A DNA stretch of 48,009 nucleotides from Myxococcales bacterium (lineage in GTDB: Bacteria; Myxococcota_A; UBA9042): assembly GCA_009692425.1 (NCBI GenBank), contig SHZF01000033.1, positions 1-48,009 on the forward strand. Reading direction: 5' to 3'. The position numbers were made by a program, and so were the translations under genes. Numbering within the stretch: the first letter of the stretch is position 1; each line of letters starts with the position of its first letter. Positions 27,502-35,254 of this stretch are shown piece after piece. The notes below the pieces were generated by a model. It saw nothing but the letters and a program-made list of their open reading frames with translations. It was not told the DNA's origin and ran no database searches.

Positions 27502-27856
27502 CGGGTGCCTCCTCCTAGCCAGATCGATGGCGACAGCCTACGCGCTCGGTGGATCCGCCACAACCCGTCGCCGAACCAAAGGAGCAGATTGAACATAAAG
27601 GGCACCGCGCCAGATCGATCCGCTCCGTCGCGCGTCCCAATTCTGGACCTGCCCGCTCCCCCGGGGTCGGGTCGCCCCAGCGCTGCCGTTCGTTCGCGTG
27701 CGGCAAGCCGTCTGGCGTTCACCACGGAGCGCTTGACGGGGCAGCGGGGGCGAACATAGCATCGTCGGCCGGTTTCTGCGGGTCGAGCCCGCCGAAGGCA
27801 CCGGCTGCCGCGCACACCCGCGCCCGTTCGAGGGCCCGGCGAGCGCACGAGGGAAC
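27502..27856. other. Divergent intergenic region (355 bases)
   Basis: This lies between the start of the fibre-like gene (minus strand) and the AgmX/PglI-type gene (plus strand), so it should carry promoters for both. I see no convincing gene: open frames through it are extensions of shadow frames. The word ccagatcgat occurs twice, near 27519 and 27611. An AT-richer patch (gattgaacataaag) near 27590 could belong to a promoter but has no proper second box. Confidence 0.4.
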
Positions 27857-29602
27857 ATGAGCGGCGGAAGCATCCTGGCAATCATCGGCGGCCTGATCGC
27901 GCTGCTCGGTCCGATGATCCTCCCCTTCATCACGGTGGACGAGGAGGAGATCGCGCTGCGCAGTTTCCACGTCATGACCGGCATGGTGTCGATTGCGCTC
28001 GCGGTCGCCACGATCTCGCTCGCTTGGCTGGTCTTGAAGAAGCGCAAGCAGCCGCTCGGCTGGCCCGTCGCGATCGCCGCGCTCGCCCAGATCGGGCTGA
28101 TGGCGGTGACCTACGCCAACGTGTGGAAGCTCGTCCCGTGCCAGTCCATGGGCCTGCAGTTGTGCGATCCGGCCACGGGCGGGCTCATCGACCAGACGCT
28201 CGTCACGCTCGACATCGGTCTTGTTGCCGTCGTGCTGGGCTCGATCCTCGCGTTTTTTGGCGGCCTGATCGTGGTCGGCGCGCACGCTGAATACAACAAA
28301 GACGAACGCTTCCTGCGCGTGCTGCTGTCGTGGGACGGCCACATCGTCGCCGAGCGCGTGCTGTTCCGGCCCGCCCCCGTGACGGTGGGCGAGGCGCAGG
28401 CCTGCTCGTTCCAGATCGCGGCCGGCGGCATGGCCAGCCACGTGCTGTTGGACCCCGTCGGCACCGACAAGTATCGCCTCGTCGTGCCGAAGGGCTTGGA
28501 AGGCAAGCTGCACGTGGGCGGCGAGACGAAGGAGGCGAGCAGCGTCGGCGGCAGCGTCGAGATCGGCCACCACGACGCAGGCGTGCTCAGCTTCGAGAAT
28601 GGCGTCGACATCGCGTTCCAGTACACGGGCGCCGAGACCGGGTCGTTCCTGACGTCGGCAGTGGGCAAGGACATCGGCTTGATGGTCAGCTTCACGGGCG
28701 TCGCCGCGGTGATGCTCATCGTGGTCACGGCGATGTTGTCGAGCCTGCACAGCCGGCGCCGGCTGGAGGCAGAAGAAGACCTGGAGGCCAAGGCGAAGAC
28801 GACCATCGAAGTCACGCTCGAAGAGGAAGAGAAGACCGACGAGATCAAGCCCGACGGCGACGAAGAGGACACGACGGCCAAGAAGGCCGGCGGCGAAGAG
28901 GGCAAGTTCGGCGACCCCGACAAGGACAAGCAGTCGAAGGTACCGAAGATGGACGGTCCGATGCGCGACAAGATCGACGTCAAGAACCTCGGCATCGCCA
29001 AGGTGCTCGGTGGCCAGCAGGCACTGACGGGCGCGCTGGGCAACATCATGGCGGGCGATACGGGCGCGCTGACGACGAAGATGGCGGTCGCGATGTCGGG
29101 CGAGGGCGGTGAACTCGTGATCGGCCAAGGCTCGGGCGGCATGGGCTTCCGCGGCACGGGCTCGGGCGGCGGCGGCCAGGGCTACGGGCGCTTGCACGGC
29201 CTCGGGGCGATCGACACCGGCGGCGGCACCGGTCGCAACGCGAACATCGGCCTGGGGCGCAAGACGGCCAAGAAAGTGGCCAAGATCAGCATCGCACAGG
29301 GCGAGTCGACAGGCGGTTGCGACAAGGGCGACATCGCCAAGAACGTCCGCGCCCGCGCCTCGGCTTTGCGCGCGTGCTACGAGGTGCAACTGCTGACCAA
29401 GCCGGACCTGTCGGGCAAGCTCACGATGCAGTGGACGATTACGGGCGAAGGCACCGTGGCGAACGCCAAGCTGGTCAACGACACGATGAGCAACGATCAG
29501 GTCAGCGACTGCGTCATGCGCGCGATCCAGCGCATCCGGTTCCTCAAGCCGGAGGCGGGCATCTGCGTGATCCAGTGGCCGTTCGTGTTCAGTCCGGGGT
29601 AG
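27857..29602 (+). CDS. AgmX/PglI C-terminal domain membrane protein
   Basis: 581 residues. Four membrane helices (about 5-28, 38-60, 70-90, 118-142) are followed by a beta-rich module with RVLFRPAPVTVGEAQACSFQ and LEGKLHVGG, as in AgmX-type proteins. A further helix (about 275-298) leads to a charged Glu/Lys/Asp linker and a Gly-rich stretch (GTGSGGGGQGYGRL). The C-terminal TonB-like AgmX/PglI domain has GGCDKGDIAKNVRARASALR, a paired Cys in RACYEVQL, LSGKLTMQWTITGEG and CVMRAIQRIRF. AgmX is linked to adventurous gliding motility in Myxococcus xanthus; the domain probably reaches through the periplasm like TonB. The ATG at 27857 follows gagggaac. Exact role here is unknown. Confidence 0.88.
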   Translation: MSGGSILAIIGGLIALLGPMILPFITVDEEEIALRSFHVMTGMVSIALAVATISLAWLVLKKRKQPLGWPVAIAALAQIGLMAVTYANVWKLVPCQSMGLQLCDPATGGLIDQTLVTLDIGLVAVVLGSILAFFGGLIVVGAHAEYNKDERFLRVLLSWDGHIVAERVLFRPAPVTVGEAQACSFQIAAGGMASHVLLDPVGTDKYRLVVPKGLEGKLHVGGETKEASSVGGSVEIGHHDAGVLSFENGVDIAFQYTGAETGSFLTSAVGKDIGLMVSFTGVAAVMLIVVTAMLSSLHSRRRLEAEEDLEAKAKTTIEVTLEEEEKTDEIKPDGDEEDTTAKKAGGEEGKFGDPDKDKQSKVPKMDGPMRDKIDVKNLGIAKVLGGQQALTGALGNIMAGDTGALTTKMAVAMSGEGGELVIGQGSGGMGFRGTGSGGGGQGYGRLHGLGAIDTGGGTGRNANIGLGRKTAKKVAKISIAQGESTGGCDKGDIAKNVRARASALRACYEVQLLTKPDLSGKLTMQWTITGEGTVANAKLVNDTMSNDQVSDCVMRAIQRIRFLKPEAGICVIQWPFVFSPG

Positions 29603-29621
29603 CGCCCGTGCGCGAGGCTGC

Positions 29622-30025
29622 ATGACCGGCGGTCCGCGCCGCGTTCGCCTTCATCTTCGTCACCGTCCTGCTCGACGTCCTCGCGCTCGGCATCGTCATT
29701 CCGGTGCTGCCCAAGCTCGTGGAGCAGTTTGCCGCCGGTGACACGAAGCGCGCGGCCGTGCTGTATGGCGCGTTCGGCACGGCGTTCGCGCTGATGCAGT
29801 TCCTGTTCTCGCCCGTGCTGGGGTCCCTGTCCGACCGCTTTGGCCGCCGCCCCGTCATCCTCGTTTCCTGCTTCGGCCTCGGCCTCGACTACATCGTGAT
29901 GGCCGTCGCGCCGTCGATCGAATGGCTTTTCGTGGGCCGCGGCGTTCCTGGTAGCGGGTGCGATGCTGGTGGCCGGTGGCGTGATCGTAGCGGCCCGCGT
30001 GCGGCCACTGCCCGCGCAAGCGTGA
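29622..30025 (+). pseudogene. MFS transporter (TetA-like) with frameshift and large internal deletion
   Basis: The ATG at 29622 starts MTGGPR, but the conserved MFS beginning (AFAFIFVTVLLDVLALGIVI then PVLPKLVEQF) lies in the next frame, so a one-base shift occurs near 29638. The first three helices and the loop motif GSLSDRFGRRPVIL are intact to about 29938 (WLFVGR). The sequence then passes in another frame straight into what reads as the last membrane helix and tail (AAFLVAGAMLVAGGVIVAAR), ending with TGA at 30023. Roughly two thirds of a normal 400-residue transporter is missing. The original gene would have been a drug or metabolite efflux pump of the TetA/class DHA1 type. Confidence 0.78.
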
Positions 30026-30171
30026 ACAGCTACGCGCCGCCGGGTTGCGGCAGGTGCAGGACGCTCTGCGCCGCGTCGTCCCGGTCCGCCACACCACCGC
30101 CACGCGCGCGCCTTCAGGCAACGGGCGCCAGCCTTCGTCCCACGTCTGCCTGCGGCCGCGCTCTTGCCTGC
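30026..30171. other. Intergenic region between MFS pseudogene and Cys-repeat lipoprotein
   Basis: 146 bases with no clear gene. On the minus strand the translated pieces RRQTWDEGWRPLPEGARVAV and ADRDDAAQSVLHLPQPGGA lie in two different frames and look protein-like. They may be the decayed end of a deleted gene, but they are too short to name. Confidence 0.3.
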
Positions 30172-32688
30172 TCAACGGACGTAGATGGCGCCCGTGTTCC
30201 AGATGATGCCCTCTTTCTGCGGCCCCCTTTCGCGGCTGCGTAGCTGGAAGTCCGAGTACGGCGCGCCGAGGTTGATCTGCTGGCTGTACACGGGGCTCTT
30301 CTTGCCGTTGCCCAGTTGCACCGTTGTCGGGTTCGGCGGCTGCAGTTTCTGCAACGGTCCTGCACAGAACGCGCCGAGCCAGGTGACGCCGTAGCAGTCC
30401 TGGCTCAAGTCGAACACGTCGCTACCCCCGGCATAGCCGGTGAACTGCACGCCCTCGAAGCGCAGTTCGCTGTAGACGGGCCAGTTGTTGTCCGCTTTCT
30501 GCCCGATGCACAGGTGCTCCGAGCCGGGCGCGCCGTCGAAGCCGTCCCAACTGCGCCACTCGCTCGTCGTCATCGTGCATTTGCCCTGCGTCGGCACGAC
30601 GTTGACCACCGTCAGCAGCTTCGATGCCCAGAAGTTGTCGACCTTGAGCCAGCCGCCACCCCACAGCACCATCTCGCAAAAGCCCTGGTATTTGGCGCCG
30701 AGCCCACCCACGCCGTCGGGGTCCAGCCAGTAGATGGCCGAGGGCGCATTCGGCAGCGCGGCCTTGATTTGCTTGCACGTCGTCGCCGGGTTCAAGTCGC
30801 TGCCCGGCGAGCACTGGTTGCCGAGGCACACGCCGATGTCGCCGCATTTCGTCCCGGCCGGCACTGCGGGATTCTGGCAGCCCTTCTGCGTGTCGCATTG
30901 GTCGAGCGTGCACGGGTTCTTGTCGATGCAGTCGATCAGCTTGCCGCCGCACTTGCCGCCGCCGCACTGGTCGGCCGTCGTGCACGCGCTGCCGTCGGAG
31001 CAGGGCGTGGCGTTGGCGATGGCCTTGCAGCCGGCGAACGCGTCGCAGAAGTCGTCGGTGCACGGGTTGCCATCCTGGCACAGGAGCGTGGCGCCCTTGC
31101 ACGCGCCTGCCGCACACGTGTCGTTGGTGGAACACGCGTTGCCGTCGCTGCACGCCTTGGCATTGGGCACCGCGCTGCAGCCGACCTTGGCCTGGCAACT
31201 GTCGTCGGTGCACAGGTTGCCGTCATTGCAGGGCTGGCTCGCACCGGGCTTGCACGTGCCGGCCGCGCACACGTCGCCAACGCTGCACACCGAGCCGTCG
31301 TCGCACGGCGCCCCGGTCGGCGCGAACACGCAGCCGAGGCCCGCATCGCACACGTCGAGCGTGCAGCCGTTCTTGTCGTCGCACACCAGTGCTGTCGCGC
31401 CGCCGCATGCCCCGCCGGCGCATTTTTCGCCCGTCGTGCACGCGTTGCCGTCCGAGCAGGGCGCAGAGAGGAACGTGAACACGCAGCCCTTCTTCGTGTC
31501 GCACGCGTCGAGGGTGCACGCGTTGCCGTCGGCGCACACCAACGCCTTGCCCGAGGCGCACAGACCTGCCGCACACGAGTCGGCCACGGTGCACACCGAG
31601 CCGTCGTCGCACGCGCTGGTCACGGGTGCAAAGACGCAGCCTTTCAGCGGGTCGCAGCTGTCGGCCGTGCATGGGTTGCCGTCGCCGCATGCCAGCGCCG
31701 CGCCTGGTGTGCACTTGCCGCCGCCGCACGCGTCGTCCTGCGTGCAGGCGGAGCCGTCCGAGCACGCCAGCCCGTTGGGCACGAAGCCGCAGCCGCCGCC
31801 TGCCGTACACGACTCCGACGTACACGGATTGCCGTCGTCGCACGCAGAGGCGAGCCCGGGCACGCACTTGGCGCCCTTGCACTGGTCATTCAGCGTGCAG
31901 ACGTTGGCGTCGTTGCACGGCAAGCTGTTGGGCGCGAACGTGCACCCTGCCGCCACGCTGCAGCCGTCATCGGTACATGGGTTGCCGTCGTTGCACACGG
32001 CGGGCGTGCCGGGCTTGCACAGCCCACCTGCACACTGATCGGCTTGCGTGCAGGTGTTGCCGTCGCTGCATGGCTGCGCGGTCGGCAGGTGGACGCAACC
32101 GCCAGGCGCCTCGCAACCGTCAGCGGTGCACGGGTTGCCGTCGTCGCACGAGATGCCAAGGCACGGGTTCGGCGGCGGCACATCCGGGGCCGTGTCCGGC
32201 GCGGCGTCGAGGGCACCGTCAGGCGCGATGTCCGCGGTCACATCGAGCCCAGGCGTGGCATCCAGTGTCGCGTCCGCATCGGCGACCGCATCCACCGGGT
32301 CGGACCCGTCCTCTCCGGCGCCCGCCTCGGGTTCGTCCCCTCCATCCGGCTCACTGTCCGCGCCATCTGGGCCGGTCCGCTCCGCGTCGGGAACCGCACG
32401 GGTGTCGTCTGCCGGTGCGGTCAGGTCGGGGTCGGCGCGCGTGAAATCGATGCTCGGCACGAGGTCGGGGCGATCTCCGCCGTCCGTCGAGCCTTTCGCG
32501 TCGAGCACTGTTCCTGCGGCGCCGTCGGCGACCACCGCGTCGGACGCCCCACCTTGGGCGTCGCCGACTTCGAGCGTCGGCCCGTCAACCGGGCGGTCAT
32601 CGCTGCATCCAGCGCCCAGGATCGCCCATGCGAGCCCGACTGCGACGGCGCCGGCCCGCACGCAACGCGGCCACGCAACCCCTACCAC
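30172..32688 (-). CDS. Lipoprotein with 17 Cys-rich modules and a fibrinogen-like C-terminal domain
   Basis: 838 residues from a GTG at 32688 that overlaps the upstream gene's stop (GTGGTAG); a GTG at 32661 is the alternative. A signal sequence ends in ILGAGC, a probable lipidation site. An acidic Asp/Ala/Pro linker (about 30-165) is followed by 17 consecutive Cys-rich modules of about 25 residues. These alternate between two types: C-x-DGNPCT-x2-C-x4-GC, and PCSDG-x2-CT-x3-x-C-x2-G-x-C. The last 200 residues (CKQIKAALPNAPSAIYWLD, FCEMVLWGGGWLKV, a terminal WNTGAIYVR) have the shape of a fibrinogen-related domain, which often binds acetylated sugars. It is surface-anchored and probably co-expressed with the P-domain protein upstream. 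Confidence 0.85.
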   Translation of the reverse strand: MVGVAWPRCVRAGAVAVGLAWAILGAGCSDDRPVDGPTLEVGDAQGGASDAVVADGAAGTVLDAKGSTDGGDRPDLVPSIDFTRADPDLTAPADDTRAVPDAERTGPDGADSEPDGGDEPEAGAGEDGSDPVDAVADADATLDATPGLDVTADIAPDGALDAAPDTAPDVPPPNPCLGISCDDGNPCTADGCEAPGGCVHLPTAQPCSDGNTCTQADQCAGGLCKPGTPAVCNDGNPCTDDGCSVAAGCTFAPNSLPCNDANVCTLNDQCKGAKCVPGLASACDDGNPCTSESCTAGGGCGFVPNGLACSDGSACTQDDACGGGKCTPGAALACGDGNPCTADSCDPLKGCVFAPVTSACDDGSVCTVADSCAAGLCASGKALVCADGNACTLDACDTKKGCVFTFLSAPCSDGNACTTGEKCAGGACGGATALVCDDKNGCTLDVCDAGLGCVFAPTGAPCDDGSVCSVGDVCAAGTCKPGASQPCNDGNLCTDDSCQAKVGCSAVPNAKACSDGNACSTNDTCAAGACKGATLLCQDGNPCTDDFCDAFAGCKAIANATPCSDGSACTTADQCGGGKCGGKLIDCIDKNPCTLDQCDTQKGCQNPAVPAGTKCGDIGVCLGNQCSPGSDLNPATTCKQIKAALPNAPSAIYWLDPDGVGGLGAKYQGFCEMVLWGGGWLKVDNFWASKLLTVVNVVPTQGKCTMTTSEWRSWDGFDGAPGSEHLCIGQKADNNWPVYSELRFEGVQFTGYAGGSDVFDLSQDCYGVTWLGAFCAGPLQKLQPPNPTTVQLGNGKKSPVYSQQINLGAPYSDFQLRSRERGPQKEGIIWNTGAIYVR
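30875..32160 (-). repeat. Tandem coding repeat of two alternating Cys-rich modules
   Basis: Within the lipoprotein gene, about 150 bases encode one A-B pair of Cys-rich modules, and roughly eight and a half pairs follow one another. On the plus strand the recurring word is gttgccgtc next to gcacg, from the DGNxCT core. Spacing is regular, but neighbouring units differ at many positions, so the array looks old rather than freshly amplified. Confidence 0.8.
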
Positions 32689-35081
32689 GATGCCACCAGC
32701 CAGACCTTTTGCGCCACACCCGACTCGTTTGTCAGCACGACGGTACCGGCCGGACTCTGATCGATGCGGAAGCGGTTCGTCACGGGCGGCGCTAGGCCCG
32801 CTGCGTCGCCCGCCAGGTAGGTCGGGTTCGTCGTGCCTGCCACCTTGCCGGTCGAGTCGATGCGAATGCGGCCCGTGGCGCCGGAGCCGCCCGCACCGCC
32901 GCAACAGTCCAAGGCACACACGGGCCCGGCCTGGCCTGCCAGCGCCGTGATGGTCGCGCCCGCAAGCGTGACGATGCTGCCACGCAGCCAGATCGCGCCG
33001 CCCGAACCGCCGCCGCCGCCGCCGCCGTCGCAGTTGAGCTCCTGCGCGCCGCCGTTGCCGCCGTTCGCGGTGATGGTGCCACTGACGACGAGTTCCGGCG
33101 TGTCGATGCGCAGGGCGCCGCCACCGCCGCCGCCGCCGCCGCCGGTCGCGTTGTAGGCCGACCCGTAGCCGCCGGCGCCGCCGCCGGAGCCACCGACGAG
33201 GCTCGACGCATTGACGGAATCGTAGTTCGCGCCGCCGCCCTTGCCGCCGTTGCCGTTGGCGCCGTTGCCGTTGTGGCCCGCGCCGCCGCCCCCTCCGCCG
33301 CAGCCGCCGCTGAAGTTGTAGGTGCCGGGCTGACCGGGGCCTTGGCCACCGCCCGCGCTCGAACTGTTGGGGTCGGCGTACACGCCGAAGCCGCCGGCCG
33401 CGCCCCCGGGGCCCGCCGCTCCGGGCGAGCTCTGGCCGCCGAGACAGCCGTTGCTGTTGTTGTTCACGTTCGACCCGGCACCCCCGTCCAGCACCAGGGT
33501 GCCCGCGATGTCGACCTTCTCCGACGCCTTGACCTGGAGGGCCGAGCCGCCCGTGACGGTGATGACGACACCCTTGGGGATCACGAATTTCGTATAGTTG
33601 TACGTCCCCGCCGCCAACGTGCCCGATTGGGTCGGCGTGTAGGCGCCGTTGGCCCCGGTGCCGCATGCCGAGCAATTCGACGCCGTCGCCGAGCCCGTGT
33701 TGGCCTGGATCCAACGGTTGCCGGCCGTGTCCCAGAACCACGCCTGGGCCTGGACCGCCGGCGTCGTCGCTGACGTTTTCAGCGCCAGCGTCTTGCCGTT
33801 GTCGAGCACATCGGAGGTCGCGGAGCCCGTGCGCGCAAACGAGAAGCCGAACTTGTCGGTCAGATCGCCTGCCACCTGCACCTTGTTCGTGGCGAACGTC
33901 GAAAAGGTGAGGTCCCAACTGACCAATTGCCCATCTTTGGCGTTGTTGAGAAAGCCGGTGTCGATGACGAAAAGCGCCCACTTGCCCTTGGGATTCTTGC
34001 CGAACACGCCGCTGAAGTCGCCCACGGCCAAAGCCGTCGGCTTCGGAAATGAGGTGTCGAGCTTGGCCTTGGCACTGCCGCCATTCCACAACTGGTGCGT
34101 GTTGCCGAGCGGGTCCTGCAACTTAATGACAACATTGTTGAAGTCGCTGTTCGTCACCACGACATGGACCAAGACCGCCTCGATCGCGCCGAGGTCGGGC
34201 ACGTCGATGAAGTCGCCGACGCCGAGCGGGCTGTTGTCGGGCACGTCCTGGGCCGGCGTCTGGTTGGGGAGGAACGTGCCGATGAGGTTCGATAGCGCCC
34301 CCTGCGAAGCCTTTTCCAGCGCGTCCTTGCCGAACAGCGCGGCGCCGCCACCGGTACACTCCAGCGTGCCGTCGGCCTTGATGCCCTGCACGACGAGGCC
34401 GGTGCCGCACGCGGTCCCAACTTTGGCAGAGACCGGGATGCTGTTCAGGTCTGCATACTTGCCGGTAAATGCGACGGCGGCAAAATCGCCCTTTTTTGGG
34501 GTCTGGCTGAGGTCGGGCACACCCGCGAGGTCGCTCCACGCGCCCGACAGCGCGACCTTCGCGAGACCAGACAGCTTGGCGAAGTCTCCGAACGCCTTCG
34601 GATCGAGATGCTGGGCCGTGATGCAGCCGCTGCACTCGACGCCGTCGGCGACCCCGGCGCGCAGGGCGTAGGGCGTGGCCACGACGGGGCGGCGCGTGAA
34701 CTCGGGCTCGCCCTCGAACTGCACGCCGATCCACGGCTTGGCCAGCGTGCCGAACACCGCACCGATGGGCTTCGTCGTGCCGAGCGCGTACCCGAAAAGG
34801 CCGTCTTTGACCTGCACCACCACAGGCCCCTCGAACCACTCGGCGATTGGCGCTTCTTCGGCCGCGTAGAGCGCAAACGTCACCTTGTAGCCGCCGTCCG
34901 CCGCCGGACCGCCACCTTGCGCGCGCAACGCGCCGGCGATCTGGACCTGCGCGGGCACGGCCCCTGCGGGCAGCGCGAACGCCGTCGCGAAGAAGACCGC
35001 AGCCGCAAGGCCTAGTCCAGCCGCGCGCCTGCCAATCGTCCAAGCACCGCGAACAAGCACGGAAACAGATCGTTCCAGCAT
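32682..35081 (-). CDS. Exported P-domain protein with Gly-rich C-terminal region
   Basis: 799 residues from the ATG at 35081. Signal peptide to about 42. The N-terminal module (48-165) contains GEPEFTRRPVV, PYALRAGVADG and CSGC, as in the protein at 25918-27501. Spacer repeats ALSGAWSDLAGVP and AFTGKYADLNSIP and the motif CGTGLVVQG match the first gene of the window. A P-like beta-domain (about 278-405) contains GKNPKGKWALFVIDTGF. Then comes a beta-rich region and a Gly/Asn-rich region (about 540-740, runs of up to nine Gly) with interspersed disulfide cysteines. It ends in ESGVAQKVWLVASW. It is probably a secreted or surface fibre protein. The downstream lipoprotein overlaps its stop codon, indicating co-translation. 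Confidence 0.82.
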   Translation of the reverse strand: MLERSVSVLVRGAWTIGRRAAGLGLAAAVFFATAFALPAGAVPAQVQIAGALRAQGGGPAADGGYKVTFALYAAEEAPIAEWFEGPVVVQVKDGLFGYALGTTKPIGAVFGTLAKPWIGVQFEGEPEFTRRPVVATPYALRAGVADGVECSGCITAQHLDPKAFGDFAKLSGLAKVALSGAWSDLAGVPDLSQTPKKGDFAAVAFTGKYADLNSIPVSAKVGTACGTGLVVQGIKADGTLECTGGGAALFGKDALEKASQGALSNLIGTFLPNQTPAQDVPDNSPLGVGDFIDVPDLGAIEAVLVHVVVTNSDFNNVVIKLQDPLGNTHQLWNGGSAKAKLDTSFPKPTALAVGDFSGVFGKNPKGKWALFVIDTGFLNNAKDGQLVSWDLTFSTFATNKVQVAGDLTDKFGFSFARTGSATSDVLDNGKTLALKTSATTPAVQAQAWFWDTAGNRWIQANTGSATASNCSACGTGANGAYTPTQSGTLAAGTYNYTKFVIPKGVVITVTGGSALQVKASEKVDIAGTLVLDGGAGSNVNNNSNGCLGGQSSPGAAGPGGAAGGFGVYADPNSSSAGGGQGPGQPGTYNFSGGCGGGGGGAGHNGNGANGNGGKGGGANYDSVNASSLVGGSGGGAGGYGSAYNATGGGGGGGGGALRIDTPELVVSGTITANGGNGGAQELNCDGGGGGGGSGGAIWLRGSIVTLAGATITALAGQAGPVCALDCCGGAGGSGATGRIRIDSTGKVAGTTNPTYLAGDAAGLAPPVTNRFRIDQSPAGTVVLTNESGVAQKVWLVASW

Positions 35082-35254
35082 GATTCCCCTTTGGGCGCGG
35101 GCCGGCGGCTTGGCTCGGGCGGGCGCGCACCCCCAGCATGGCCGCGCCCGGCGGCTGACGCAACTTCACGCGCGGCTGACCGGGGTGGACCGGGGTGGGC
35201 GCCGACCTTGGCACCGCGCCGGGTCTGGCGCACCATGGCGCGCGGAGCCGCCGC

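Noticed and set aside
27585-27625. Possible sigma-70-type promoter (ttgaac ... ) in the divergent spacer
   Set aside because: No acceptable second box at 16-18 bases; the match is no better than chance in AT-richer patches.
33000-33310. GCC-type trinucleotide runs resembling a microsatellite
   Set aside because: They are the codons of the Gly-rich region of the P-domain protein; the gene is intact, so no separate repeat feature is claimed.
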